Shown here in pieces: positions 11,784-22,600 of a stretch of DNA of 64,000 nt. Below the pieces are notes generated by a model, which saw nothing but the letters and a program-made list of their open reading frames with translations, made no database searches and had not been told where the DNA came from. A program made the position numbers and the translations under genes. Position 1 is the first letter of the stretch, and the number at the start of each line of letters is the position of its first letter. Source of the DNA: Coix lacryma-jobi var. lacryma-jobi (taxonomy: Eukaryota; Streptophyta; Magnoliopsida; Poales; Poaceae). Where the stretch lies: NCBI GenBank assembly GCA_009763385.1, contig CM019828.1, positions 25,615,000-25,678,999 of the forward strand, read 5' to 3'.

Positions 11784-11927
11784 CATGTCTAGTATCGTGC
11801 GGCGGATTTAGATATGGTGCAAGTAGTCTCGTACGTTAAGCTTAGTATCGTGCGGCGGATTTAAGCTAATGACGGGAAGTCTTTGTTTATGTCTTGTATC
11901 GTGCGGCGGATTGAGACACAAATAAAG
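11784..11927 (+). promoter_or_regulatory. Triplet of bulged hairpins with a shared apical module (candidate structured RNA leader)
   Basis: Three consecutive hairpins share the apical sequence TATC-GTGCGGCG-GAT, which closes as ATC/GAT with a bulged T and a G-T pair below. The lower stems differ in sequence but pair. Hairpin 1 (11784-11816) has CATGTCTAG against TTAGATATG. Hairpin 2 (11834-11871) has AGCTTAG against TTAAGCT, with more pairs outside one bulged A. Hairpin 3 (11881-11927) has CTTTGTTTATGTCT against AGACACAAATAAAG with one mismatch. The loops are at 11797-11804, 11850-11857 and 11901-11908. The same triplet is at 23418-23561 in the 3' LTR. A weaker fourth match (GTGTCGTGCGGCAGGC) lies near 12211-12226. 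No function is known to me. Confidence 0.8.
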
Positions 11928-12669
11928 ATAGTTATCGGCTCTATTAGATGTGGCAGTCTAGTAGATTCATTAAGTTACCTTGTGTTATAGGTTTTGCTAT
12001 GTTTATCTTATCATAACACTTTTGCCCAATCTAGATACCGTTCGGCTCGGCTTTATCTTTTATAGATCTGCTCTGTTCTTTCACGCTTATTATCGTAAAG
12101 TCTTTTATGCGGTAGATCTATTGTTCATAATAGCCGATCGGATCGTATCTGGATTGCCACGTGGTGAGGGTTCATGCATGTTAAGTGTGTTTGATCTATG
12201 ACAAGGCTAGGTGTCGTGCGGCAGGCGCAGGCTTTAGATTAGCTTAGTCATGCTTAGCTTGTATGTTCAATCTCCATGGATCCCAACTCGGTTGTACAAT
12301 CGAGATTGGTTAAGTTTTAACTTATATCTAATACACCATGCAAGTACGATTCCCATGCAAACGTGTTCGGCAACCTGTTATTCACGTAACTCTGTTCATA
12401 TTGCCGAATAATCTTTTAAACCTGTTGGCAGATAGCTTTCATAGCTATATGTCGTCGTAAGTGGCTTCAGGGCCGTACATCTTGGAACTGTCTGGTCATA
12501 CCCGGCACGTTCCAGCTTTGTATTTAACAGTTTATCTCCCTTGTTAGTTGCAGGTCAAACTGACTGGCACGCACCGGACTTCTGAGCACCCGGGCCACGA
12601 TTGAAGCCAGCTTCTCCGGCTTGCTGTGTGATTGGCGCAGTGCGTCACTTTTAACGCCAACACACTTTT

Positions 12670-12687
12670 TGGCACGCCCGGTGGGAC
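12670..12687 (+). other. Primer binding site of element B
   Basis: TGGCACGCCCGGTGGGAC begins with TGG, the complement of a tRNA CCA end. It lies seven bases after the 5' LTR end, as expected for minus-strand priming. I do not assign the tRNA. Confidence 0.7.
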
Positions 12688-12704
12688 ACTTTTTTCCTGC
12701 AGCA

Positions 12705-15218
12705 ATGGTCGAAGTCACTGAAGCCGAGGCCAGCAACAAGGCGGGGCTCGTGCAGGTGCAGCTCACCGAACTACCCGACGAGTACAGAGAGCAGGTGGAG
12801 GATGCTTGTGCCGAATTCCAGGCCAAGTGCCTAGAAGCCTTTTCCAAGAACAAGAGCGGAAAGGTTCGCCGTCTGCACGATCTGCCGAAACCCGTCCAGC
12901 TCAACCCGAATGATCCCGGGGAGGCGGAGGCAGTGTTGAAAATGTCTCACATAATCAACGAAACTGTCTCTGGTGCCATCGGTCGCATGCATGGGGCGTT
13001 TCTCAACACTTTCCGCACCATCATGATCGCCCAGTTCGGCCCCAAGGCCGATGAACTTATGGAGGCCGAGTTTGGCCCTATAGCAGGACCACATCTTTTC
13101 AATCTGCCGAATCACCTCAAGGGGGCAGGAACTGCTGGTGAGGAGACCCCGCCTAAGGCTCAATCGAGCGGAATGACCATTCGAGAGAAGCGCACGCCAG
13201 AAGGCCAGTTGCCGACCATGAGTCAGCTCACGTTCGGCGCTAAGGGTCAGCCGCCAGAGTCAACACGCAAGATCTCCCCGCAAACCTATAGGCTCATAAA
13301 GGACTACTATGGAAACGGGTACCATGAGATGCTTGAGCCTCACAACATAGAGGGTGCCCCACATCCAGGGTACGGGAAGCCGACGGCCGAGAAGACCGCC
13401 GACTCTAATGTCGATGTCATGCTAGAGAGGATGGCAGATATGATGCAGCGCACTTTCGGCCTGAAGCCTAAGGGTACTTATGCTTACAGATCTCCGTTCC
13501 CCGAGTGGTTCCACCGTGTGGCTCTACCTCCCAGAGTCAAGGTGCCGACAGACCTGTCCAAGTTCTCCAGCTTAGACGACACTAGCACGGTGGAGCACAT
13601 CAGTCGCTATCTGCTCCAGCTTGGAGAGGCCAATACCGAGGACGCCTTCAGGGTTCGGTACTTCCCGTCATCGCTCACTGGGCCGGCGTTCGCTTGGTTC
13701 ACGTCTCTGCCACCGGGCTCTATTCTCTCTTGGGCAGACTTGGAACAGAAGTTCCATACGCACTTCTACACGGGCACCAAGGAGAAGAAGCTGGTGGACA
13801 TCATGTATGTGCGCCAGAGGCCGAATGAGACACCGCAGGACTACCTGCGCAGGTTTAGGGAAGTCAAAAGCCAGTGCTTCGGCATGTACCTGCCGGACGA
13901 CCAGCTTCCACCATTGGCCATGGCGGGCATGCTCCCAAGCATCAGAGACAAGCTCTTCGGCCAGGAGTTCGAGGACCTGGGTCATCTCTCTCGCCGGCTG
14001 AATGAAATGACTATCCAAGCGCAAGGCTTCCGGAGGGAAGGGCGCTTCCAGAAGGACAATGTCGCGGCGCAGATGTATCAGGCTTTCCTGGACGAAGCCG
14101 ATGACTATACCGACACGGAAGATGAGGTGGCCGCTGCAGAGCTCAACTGGGATAAAGAGCCGACCCAGGCCAACAGGCAATGGCTGCGCCAGCAGAAAGG
14201 GGCATACGACTTCGACGTCACTAAGGCCGACAAGCTCTTCGAGTTTCTGGTCGCCGAAGGGAGAGTCAGGCTACCCCCGGATCACCCGATGCTGCGTCCT
14301 GGAGGGGTTAAGGACAAGAAGTACTGCGGCTTTCATAACACTAACACCCATTCCATTAATGACTGCCGTGTGTTCAGGACAAGGATCCAGAAGGCCATCC
14401 AGGATGGGCACATCAAGTTCAATGGCAAGATGAAGATCGATGCCAACCCCTTCGCCCAGAACTCCGTGTTCGTCTCAGTGAACATGGTAGCCCCGGAAGA
14501 TCCCAGAGGCAAGGGCAAGGTCAAAGTCCTCACCTCCGACAAGGCGCGCGAGTCTGGCGCAGTGGATCCCGATCGGCAAATCACTGGCGATGAGCTCCGA
14601 CAGCACGCCCAAGCCGCGAATAGCCGATACGAGCACGGAGAGTCGTCTTCCAGGCGCAGGCCTACCCACAGGGATCTCCTTAACAAGTGGCGCCGGCAAA
14701 ATGAGAAAGAGCAGAGGCGTCTCCAGCGCGAAGAGCGAGAATTCACGAAGGAATACCAGCATGAAGACGATCACGCGGGAGAGCACCGGTATCGTCTGGA
14801 GGAGAGGGCTTACCACAGAGAACAGGCCCATCGCTGGGAGCAAGAACGCCGCCAAGAGCGGGAGCAAGCTCACTGGGGCTGTCCGTTCTTCCGCCACTGC
14901 TGGAACGAAGGCTTGAAACTGCCTGCCGTCAACAACTGCCCCGAATGCAGCGATCAGTACAAGGGGTATAGGCAGGATCGGGTCAACCGCCGTCCCGTCC
15001 ATGAAAGGTTGGGAGCACGCATCCCAATGGACGATCGGCGCCTAAAAATGAGAAGCCCGAGTCGGCAAGCCAAAAGATGTGCCGACCAGGAGTGGGTGCA
15101 TCACCGGGACGACAGCGAGGAGGTACAGCCCCGCCCATATAGATGGCAAGAAGGGCAGTGGTGTCCGCCAGGGCTCAGAAAGAGCCAGAAAAGGAGGGTG
15201 CAAGCGCCTCCGGAATAG
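12705..15218 (+). CDS. Gag polyprotein of element B
   Basis: An intact 837-residue frame. I chose the ATG at 12705, just after the primer site, because the upstream open part lies in the LTR. The core gag domain (roughly residues 260-460) shows FPEWFHRVALPP, FAWFTSLPPGSILSWADL and PQDYLRRFREVKSQC. A zinc-knuckle-like CGFHNTNTHSINDC lies near residue 540, and a second Cys cluster (CPFFRHCW then CPEC) near 725-745. The region between is rich in Arg, Glu and Gln. It would form the particle and bind element RNA. The pol frame overlaps its end in the +1 frame, so a frameshift or separate expression would be needed for Gag-Pol. Confidence 0.93.
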   Translation: MVEVTEAEASNKAGLVQVQLTELPDEYREQVEDACAEFQAKCLEAFSKNKSGKVRRLHDLPKPVQLNPNDPGEAEAVLKMSHIINETVSGAIGRMHGAFLNTFRTIMIAQFGPKADELMEAEFGPIAGPHLFNLPNHLKGAGTAGEETPPKAQSSGMTIREKRTPEGQLPTMSQLTFGAKGQPPESTRKISPQTYRLIKDYYGNGYHEMLEPHNIEGAPHPGYGKPTAEKTADSNVDVMLERMADMMQRTFGLKPKGTYAYRSPFPEWFHRVALPPRVKVPTDLSKFSSLDDTSTVEHISRYLLQLGEANTEDAFRVRYFPSSLTGPAFAWFTSLPPGSILSWADLEQKFHTHFYTGTKEKKLVDIMYVRQRPNETPQDYLRRFREVKSQCFGMYLPDDQLPPLAMAGMLPSIRDKLFGQEFEDLGHLSRRLNEMTIQAQGFRREGRFQKDNVAAQMYQAFLDEADDYTDTEDEVAAAELNWDKEPTQANRQWLRQQKGAYDFDVTKADKLFEFLVAEGRVRLPPDHPMLRPGGVKDKKYCGFHNTNTHSINDCRVFRTRIQKAIQDGHIKFNGKMKIDANPFAQNSVFVSVNMVAPEDPRGKGKVKVLTSDKARESGAVDPDRQITGDELRQHAQAANSRYEHGESSSRRRPTHRDLLNKWRRQNEKEQRRLQREEREFTKEYQHEDDHAGEHRYRLEERAYHREQAHRWEQERRQEREQAHWGCPFFRHCWNEGLKLPAVNNCPECSDQYKGYRQDRVNRRPVHERLGARIPMDDRRLKMRSPSRQAKRCADQEWVHHRDDSEEVQPRPYRWQEGQWCPPGLRKSQKRRVQAPPE

Positions 15219-15999
15219 GGAGTTGGAAGAAGCAGCTGCCGGTGGGAAGAAGCAAGAGTGGCGTCCGAAGGAAAAGCCAGACAACAATGGCAAAGGCGCT
15301 GGCGTGGCCATGACTTTCTTCCTTCCCCTGGAATTCATGGCTCCAATCGGCCAGGGGGCACAGGACGAAGCGCGTTCGGACTCCGACGAGGCCGAGCACA
15401 ACGAGCTCGCGGCACAGCTCGTGTTGTCTCAGAAGGCAGCATTTGACAAGCCAGCCAAGCATCGGCATTTGAAGCCGTTATATGTCAAGGGGTACGTCAA
15501 CGGGAAGCCGCTGACTAAGATGTTTGTCGATGGCGGTGCAGCGATCAACATCATGCCTTATGCCACCTTCAGAAAGCTGGGCATGAACGATGAAGATCTG
15601 CTCAAAATGGACATGATACTCCGTGACTTTGCCGGCAATCCCTCTGACACTCGGGGTGCCGTGCACGTGGAACTGATGATAGGATCCAAGACGCTCATCA
15701 CGACCTTCTTTGTCATTGACGGCAAGGGGGCATACAGCCTACTTTTGGGCAGAGATTGGATCCATGCCAACTGCTGCATACCTTCAACCATGCATCAAAT
15801 ACTCATACAGTGGATTGGGGATGACATCGAGGTTGTCCAAGCCGACGACTCGGTGAGTGTTGCCACCATTGAACCCACTTACTGGGAATTCGACGGAGTA
15901 GACTGCTTCTCCGATCGCGTGTGGGGAGAAGGTCCTGTCAACGTCTACGGCAGAGATCAACAGCCGATCCAAGCAGTCGGCTCTCAAAGCTTCTTTTAG
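15079..15999 (+). CDS. Protease of element B
   Basis: An open frame overlapping the end of gag by 140 bp, in the +1 frame relative to it. A Lys-rich linker is followed by a retropepsin-like domain with MFVDGGAAINIM (catalytic Asp at about 15529) and LLLGRDWIH near 15740. It would cleave the polyprotein. The frame ends in TAG at 15997-15999, and the same frame continues immediately with RT, so one UAG divides protease from RT. The N-terminal boundary is uncertain, because the first Met is probably not a true start if translation arrives from gag. Confidence 0.85.
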   Translation: MPTRSGCITGTTARRYSPAHIDGKKGSGVRQGSERARKGGCKRLRNRELEEAAAGGKKQEWRPKEKPDNNGKGAGVAMTFFLPLEFMAPIGQGAQDEARSDSDEAEHNELAAQLVLSQKAAFDKPAKHRHLKPLYVKGYVNGKPLTKMFVDGGAAINIMPYATFRKLGMNDEDLLKMDMILRDFAGNPSDTRGAVHVELMIGSKTLITTFFVIDGKGAYSLLLGRDWIHANCCIPSTMHQILIQWIGDDIEVVQADDSVSVATIEPTYWEFDGVDCFSDRVWGEGPVNVYGRDQQPIQAVGSQSFF

Positions 16000-18240
16000 A
16001 TGGACAACCCAACTGACAACAGCGAGGGCAAACTGGGACGTGGGTTCACGTCGGCTGACAAGTTAGAAGAAGTGGATGTTGGTAACGCGAGTAAGAAGAG
16101 GCCGATGTTTGTAAGTTCCAGTTTAGACCCTGCTTTCAGGGTGCAGCTAGTAGATCTTCTAAAAGAATTCAAAGATTGTTTCGCTTGGGACTACACAGAA
16201 ATGCCTGGATTGGATCGGTCCATTGTTGAGCATAAGTTGCCGATCAAGCCTGGATACCGCCCATACAAACAACCTCCGCGCAGGATCTACAAGGAGGAGG
16301 TATTGGCCGACGTGAAAAAGGAAGTGGAAAGATTACTAGAAGCTAACTTCATTCGGCCGTGTCGATATGCGGAATGGATCTCCAATATTGTCCCGGTGTA
16401 CAAGAAAAACGGGAAGATGAGGGTCTGCATCGACTTCAGGAACCTCAACAAAGCCACTCCTATGGACGGTTATCCAATGCCGGTGGCCGATTTGCTAGTA
16501 GATGCTTCGGCCGGTTTTGAAATCATAAGCTTTATGGACGGCAACGCAGGTTACAATCAGATCTTCATGGCTGCAGAGGATGTGGCAAAGACCGCCTTCA
16601 GGTGCCCCGGCCATATAGGTTTGTTTGAATGGATGGTCATGACTTTTGGTTTGAAAAATGCCGGTGCCACTTACCAGCGAGCCATGAATTACATATTCCA
16701 TGAGCTGATCGGCAAGATCGTAGAGAGCTACATTGATGATGTGGTGATCAAATCCAGAAGCAAGGAAAGACACTTAGCCGATTTAAGGAAGACCTTGGAG
16801 TGCACGAGGAAACATGGTTTAAAGATGAATCCAACCAAGTGTGCATTTGGGGTGTCGAATGGTGAGTTTCTGGGATTCCTGGTCCACAAAAAGGGGATCG
16901 AAGTCGGCAGGAAGAGCATGGAAGCAATTGATAAGGTAGTGCCGCCGACCAATCTCAAAGAACTTCAATCACTGCTCGGCAAAATCAACTTTGTCAGAAG
17001 GTTCATATCCAATTTGTCTGAGCGCGTGCTGCCATTTTCTCCACTATTGAAGCTCAAGAAAGATCAGGAGTTCGTGTGGGGTGACGTGCAACAAAAGGCT
17101 TTCGATGAGATCAAGGAGTACATGAAGGCACCACCAGTATTGGTTCCTCCACAACTCGACAAGCCTTTCAAGTTGTACGTGGCGGCCGACAACCTAACAA
17201 TAGGGTCGGCCCTCATACAAGAATTCGAAGGAAAAGAGAGAGTCGTAGCCTATCTTAGCCGAAAGCTACTGGACCCCGAAACAAGGTATTCGGCTACGGA
17301 AAAGTTGTGCTTGTGCGTTTTCTATTCCTGTACCAAGTTTCGGCACTATCTACTGAATGCCGAATGCGTGGTAGTATCAGAGTTTGATGTAATCAAGCAC
17401 ATGTTATCAATGCCGATTTTAAGTGGAAGGATCGGTAAATGGGTTTTGGCCCTTTCTGAATTTGATTTGCGTTTTGAATCGGCAAAGGCTGTTAAAGGCC
17501 AGATTATGGCTGATTTTGTCACTCACCACCGTGATCCTAATACTAACATGGTAACCATTATCCCTTGGGCATTGTTTTTTGATGGATCCTCGTGCAGCAA
17601 AGGTGGTGGAGTCGGGATCGTATTGATTTCTCCCAAGGGGGCACCCTTCAAGTACTCTATACCGATCGAGTACCCGGTGACTAATAATCAAGCAGAGTAC
17701 GAAGCACTGCTCCGAGGGCTGCGGTTGCTTGTGGACATTAAGGCAGACGCCGTGGAGATCTTCGATGACTCGGAATTAGTGATCAAGCAATTGACCGGCA
17801 AATACGAGTGCAAGAACGACACGCTGCAGGAATATCTCGAAGGTTGCCAAGAGCTCCTCGGACAGTTTCGATCGGCAACCTTGCAACATATTCCTAGGGG
17901 GCAAAACGAAGAAGCAAACCAGTTGGCTCAGGCAGCGTCCGGGTATAGGGAGAATCAAAACATTTTTGCACTTGAGGGAGAGCAAACAACCCCAGAAGAT
18001 GATCAAGCAGTCCCAGGTGATAATCAGGCAATTGAAGACTGGAGAGACAACATTGCCGATTACCTCAGGGACCCATCCAGAAAAGTCTCCCAAAAACTCA
18101 GGTACAAGGCTCTTAAGTTTACGCTCTTGGACAATCAATTGTACTACAAATCCATAAATGGGGTTTTGCTTAAGTGCCTGAACCGAGACGAGGCCAGGAA
18201 ACTGGCGTATGTGGTGCACACCAGTCGGCTCACCGTATGA
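16000..18240 (+). CDS. Reverse transcriptase with two RNase H domains, element B
   Basis: A 746-residue frame, in phase with the protease across a single UAG. The RT motifs are CIDFRNLNK, TFGLKNAGATYQRA and the catalytic YIDD near 16731. The RT-linked RNase H shows LYVAADNLTIGSAL, YSATEKLCLCV and FRHYLLNAECVV. A second, archaeal-type RNase H follows with FFDGSSCSKGGG, NNQAEYEALLRGL and FDDSELVIKQL, typical of Tat-lineage elements. The frame runs out at 18240 because a small deletion near 18200 shifts it relative to integrase. If that break is real, this copy cannot make integrase from the same polyprotein. Confidence 0.93.
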   Translation: MDNPTDNSEGKLGRGFTSADKLEEVDVGNASKKRPMFVSSSLDPAFRVQLVDLLKEFKDCFAWDYTEMPGLDRSIVEHKLPIKPGYRPYKQPPRRIYKEEVLADVKKEVERLLEANFIRPCRYAEWISNIVPVYKKNGKMRVCIDFRNLNKATPMDGYPMPVADLLVDASAGFEIISFMDGNAGYNQIFMAAEDVAKTAFRCPGHIGLFEWMVMTFGLKNAGATYQRAMNYIFHELIGKIVESYIDDVVIKSRSKERHLADLRKTLECTRKHGLKMNPTKCAFGVSNGEFLGFLVHKKGIEVGRKSMEAIDKVVPPTNLKELQSLLGKINFVRRFISNLSERVLPFSPLLKLKKDQEFVWGDVQQKAFDEIKEYMKAPPVLVPPQLDKPFKLYVAADNLTIGSALIQEFEGKERVVAYLSRKLLDPETRYSATEKLCLCVFYSCTKFRHYLLNAECVVVSEFDVIKHMLSMPILSGRIGKWVLALSEFDLRFESAKAVKGQIMADFVTHHRDPNTNMVTIIPWALFFDGSSCSKGGGVGIVLISPKGAPFKYSIPIEYPVTNNQAEYEALLRGLRLLVDIKADAVEIFDDSELVIKQLTGKYECKNDTLQEYLEGCQELLGQFRSATLQHIPRGQNEEANQLAQAASGYRENQNIFALEGEQTTPEDDQAVPGDNQAIEDWRDNIADYLRDPSRKVSQKLRYKALKFTLLDNQLYYKSINGVLLKCLNRDEARKLAYVVHTSRLTV

Positions 18241-19277
18241 GACGGTTAATCAGGAGGACTGGATATTTTTGGCCGACTATGCTCGAAGATTGCTTTGAGT
18301 ATTGCAGAGGTTGTCAGGATTGCCAGCGATTCGGCAATGTGCAAAGGGCTCCAGCATCGGCCATGAATCCGATCATTAAGCCTTGGCCTTTCAGAGGATG
18401 GGGCATTGATTTGATCGGCCAAATCCACCCTCCATCTAGCAAGGGACATAAGTTTGTTCTGTTAGCCACGGATTACTTCACTAAGTGGGTTGAAGCCATC
18501 CCATTGAAGAAGGTGACGTCAGAGAACATGGTGTCTTTCGTCAGGGAGCATATCATTTACCGATTCGGCATTCCTCAGTCCATCACTACAGATCAGGGAA
18601 CTCAGTTCACTTCCTCGGAGTTTTGTGACTTTGCCGAAGAGATGGGGATTAAACTCTACAATTCTTCCCCTTATTATGCACAGGCCAATGGACAGGCAGA
18701 AGCTTCTAACAAAATCATGATTAAAATCATTCAAAAGAAGATCGAAGAGAAACCTAAAAAGTGGCACTTAGTACTCAACGAAGCTTTGTGGGCTTACCGA
18801 ATGGCTTGTCATGGGTCAACTCAGACGTCACCTTACGAGTTGGTCTATGGGCATCACGCAGTTCTACCATGGGAGTTGCAGTCGGGGTCAAGACGAGTTA
18901 CATTGCAGAACGATCTGGCTAAAGAGAATTATAAGGATTTGATGATGGATGAGCTAGAGGATTTGCATTTGATTCGTCTCAAGGCCTTGGAAAATATTGA
19001 GAAGAACAAGATACGCGTTGCCAAGTACTATAACTCGAAAGTGAGAGAAGAAGGATTCGAAGAAGGAGACTTGGTTTGGAAAATTATCTTGCCAATCGGT
19101 ACCAAAGACAAGGTATTCGGCAAATGGTCCCCTAACTGGGAAGGGCCTTTTCGGATTCTAAAACGTGCTCCGGGTAATGCGTACATTCTGAAAACCCTCC
19201 AAGGAGAAGAGTTTGCTAGGGCAATTAATGGACGTTATCTAAAGAGATTTCATCCTAGCGTGGAGGTCGGTGCATAA
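18174..19277 (+). CDS. Integrase of element B
   Basis: The integrase frame overlaps the RNase H frame but lies in another phase, so the listed start is the edge of the open frame, not a proven start. The zinc-binding region is GAHQSAHRMRRLI then YCRGCQDCQRFG. Catalytic residues are Asp in WGIDLIGQI, Asp in ITTDQGTQF and Glu in NGQAEASNKIM. The C-terminal part has WSPNWEGPFRILK and NGRYLKRFHPS. Apart from the upstream shift the domain is complete. It ends 390 bp before the stop of the convergent antisense gene. Confidence 0.92.
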   Translation: MPEPRRGQETGVCGAHQSAHRMRRLIRRTGYFWPTMLEDCFEYCRGCQDCQRFGNVQRAPASAMNPIIKPWPFRGWGIDLIGQIHPPSSKGHKFVLLATDYFTKWVEAIPLKKVTSENMVSFVREHIIYRFGIPQSITTDQGTQFTSSEFCDFAEEMGIKLYNSSPYYAQANGQAEASNKIMIKIIQKKIEEKPKKWHLVLNEALWAYRMACHGSTQTSPYELVYGHHAVLPWELQSGSRRVTLQNDLAKENYKDLMMDELEDLHLIRLKALENIEKNKIRVAKYYNSKVREEGFEEGDLVWKIILPIGTKDKVFGKWSPNWEGPFRILKRAPGNAYILKTLQGEEFARAINGRYLKRFHPSVEVGA

Positions 19278-19667
19278 CGGAATCGAGGACTAGCGGGCAC
19301 CGACGGCCGATACAAGGTTGTATCGCCCTTAGCACAAAAAATGGCCGATAGGTTCTATCGTCCTTAGAACAAAAACAGCCGGCACGGCATGTGTCGCCTC
19401 TAGCACAAAAACGCAGGAATACACGCGGTACTAAGAAATTGGTCAAATGGGTTCTCACAATGAATGGGCTGCGGCCAATGGGATAAGTCGTGTTCTCAAT
19501 AGGTTGAGTTTTCGGTTGTATCCTCGTTCGGCCAACTTGGTGATTAGATAGAAGTAGTTGCCGAAAGTGCTTAATGACTGGCCGGATGGGTTGCAAGGAA
19601 AGGGAACTGAGTTACACAGTGCACGGATATGTTATATACAAGTCAAGTGTTTGAAGCTCAGGGTTCA
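19278..19667. other. Convergent spacer between integrase and the antisense gene of element B
   Basis: A 390-bp stretch with no convincing gene. It holds a short direct repeat of the type ATCG-CCTTAGCACAAAAA (three variants at about 19320-19410). The 3' ends of the sense and antisense transcripts would meet here. Confidence 0.6.
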
Positions 19668-22600
19668 TTACAATGATGCTCCGGTATTCAGGAATTCGGT
19701 GAGGGCACTCAAGGCTGCCATCTTCACTTGTTGGACGTGGTCTAGAATCTTCTGATCTTCGTCCTCTTCGTGTTGGATCCTGGCGAGTTTTTGGTCAAGG
19801 TCTTGATCCTCGAGTAAGGATTTTGTCACCATGGATGAAACACCTTCAAGCGCGTCTGGCAATCTAAAGAGTTGGGAACTGCGAGATTGAATGTCAGCAG
19901 TTACTTGGGCTAGTCGAACTTCCAGATTGGCCTTTTCTTCTTCCAGATTTTTCAGCTCTAGCTCCAGAGTACATTGAGAGTTCTTCATTGATTGATACTC
20001 CTCATATGAGGTAATGACCATTTGAGAGCTTTGGAGCTTTGCAGCCTGAAGAATGCTCTTGCTAGATGTGTTCTTGACAGCCCTCTTCACTGGAGCAAAA
20101 TGATTGTCGAGGTCGGATGCGGCATCCAAGGAGGATTGTACGTTGACGGGAAGATGTTGTCTGATGGGGTCCAGCAGCTGCTTGATTTGGTCTGCATCCC
20201 AAACCAGATGGATGATGTCCCCGCTGAGCAAAGCCGCTATATCCTTCAGACGGCTCTGAACAATGGAAGAAGAGCCTTGGTCTTGACTCGGTGATTTTCG
20301 CTTAAGGAATTGTTCAACATCAAAGGGGTAGCCTGAAGTCCCAGTGATCATCTGAAAAATGAAGAAAGGAATTCAGCCGAATGCATAAATCCGTCATGAA
20401 GGATAAATGAGGGGTTATCACCTTTTGAGTTGATTCACCCATGGTTCGGTTTTCATGCGCATACTGATCAACGAATTCGGCAGAACTCTGGCCCGTGTAC
20501 TGTATAAGCCCGAGAGGATTTGGAGGCTGGGTATCTTGCCGAATGGATTGTGTCTTAGCTCTGGGTGGACTCTGATCTGGCACGGAGTCTGTGCGATCAT
20601 GTGGGTTTTGTAAATCTGGATCAGAGCCATGAGAGGAGTCTCCTTGCATTATGCTCTTCAGAAATGTATCTGCCAGCAAGATCATTAATAAGAGAGCACT
20701 GTATTCAAAAGAAGGGGTGATCAGAAACATACCGACGTCGGCTTCAGAAGACTGTTCGTGCTCTTGATCTTCAATATTGATAGTCTCACCCTCCTCTAAT
20801 GTGAGGACTTGGGGAGGAACGGGAGTACCCACCTGCCTGGTTGTCCTAAGCCTTTTGGTTTTCGGCTGCAGAAAAAACAATGATTAGAATAATAGTCGAA
20901 TTACCAAATGCCTGAAGACGGTGTGTGGTACCTTGGAAGATCCTGCGACTTCCTTGTTTTGCTCGAAGCTGGGAGAGTCATCATCCATTCCCCTTTTCTT
21001 TTCCGGTGTTGAGGGGGTGGCAGACTGTGAAGCAGAAGTCTTCCTGGGCCGGTTTGGGTTTGGAACCTTGTACTTGATCAGGCTGGTTGAGGGTGCAGGA
21101 GTAATATCCTGAAGGAAAGCAAAAGTCAGAGCAGAGGTTAGCAAGAAAGGGCTGCATGATTAATCGTAATAAAGTGAAGTTTGAATGTTACCTCGCTTTC
21201 AGAAACGAAGTCCTCTTGTAGCCGGCGACATAGAGGATGGACCGGCACGTTGAAGACATGGTCATGCAATTCTTGCCACCAAGGGGCATAGAGGGAATGG
21301 ATGTTGTTTATCAGGTGAAGGGCTGATATTTTCCTCTCTGTTAGATCCTCTCCTAAGGAGAAAACTTTCAGAAATTCAACACCCTCTTTGGGGATGGCTT
21401 TCCTGGGGTTGATGGCATTGGAGAGGGTAAGCCTTGGTGGGAGTTGACCACACCCAAACTGCCGAGCTACTATGTTCGGCTTATAGAATTCATATGTAAA
21501 TGCAGCTTGTTGGCCATGGTGGAACTCAGCTGGGAGGATGCAGGGTCTGATAAAGGCATTCAGTATTTCTGCGGCTTTTTCATCAGAAGGCCCTGACCCA
21601 TAGCTGAAATGTAGAGGGAAGGTAATGTCATTTTGCCCGCTGTAAGGTAACCAGTCCACACCCGGGAAGCCTTTGTAGAAGAGTTCAAAAAGGTTGCCAA
21701 TGTCCTTCCTGACTTTGATAGCTGTTGCCACCTCCCCATATGTTTGGCAACCTTTGGTGGTCTTCTTCTGTCCTTCGGCATAGTTGATTGATGGGAAAGA
21801 GTGGTTGCCGAGTGGGACAGATACTATCTCATGCATATGGAGCTGCAGCCACATCTGAACTATCCACCAAGGGCCATTAAAACATGGCATCTGGGTTGTT
21901 TTCCCATTCAGGTCACGATTGATGCGGCATATTTTAGAGGATACTTGATGCATCATATGATAAAGGGTGCCCAGTAACAGCCTGCCCATAGGGATACACT
22001 TGCCATTTGAAAGTTGGTCGGCTAAAAGGAAATAATTCAGAGTCGATTCATTGGCTTTTCCACAGAAGAAGAATCTGCATAGCCACATATTCAGAAAAGC
22101 TTTGTGCTCTGTTTTATTTACAGATATGGACTTTTTGTTGTGTTCCTTGATATAGCCTGCCCATCCAGTGTTAACTTTCAGTACTCCCTGGTTGATTTTT
22201 CCTGAGAAGGTGTCATGGGAAATCGGGAGCGTGATGTTCAGGCCAGTCATCAGGTAAATGTCAGATAGAGTGATAGACATTACGCCATGACCAAAGACGA
22301 AGGCATTAAGAACATCCGACCAGAAATGAGATGCAGCTATTAGCAGGGATTCGTTCTTTTGCATTTCTGAAAGAGAAAGCTCCAGGGCATGGTTGATTTC
22401 TTGGGCCTCCCATGTGACACCGTACTGACCATGAGTTCTCCTGTACCAATCTCTCCAACCGGTGATAGGGGGAAGGGGCCAGTTCTTAAAGGTCTTTTTC
22501 CACTGTTTCGGCGCCAATACTCCAGATTTGAGGGGAAGTCTCTGAGATTCCGTTTCAATGAGATCGGTTGGATCTTCACTCCCCATTGGCCCGAGAAAGT

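Larger units (their letters stand above)
11281..12662 (+). repeat. 5' LTR of element B
   Basis: Starts TGTTAACACCG and ends GCCAACA, 1382 bp. It carries a TATA box at 11630-11637 and a transcribed region with three unusual hairpins (11784-11927). It matches the 3' LTR along its full length. A truncated relative is present at 29896-30421. Confidence 0.96.

Noticed and set aside
12670..12687. Naming the primer tRNA for elements B and C
   Set aside because: The match cannot be assigned with certainty without a tRNA database comparison.
21138..22586. The PMD reading frame as an ordinary host gene
   Set aside because: It lies between the LTRs of one element that share a target duplication, antisense to pol, so it belongs to element B.
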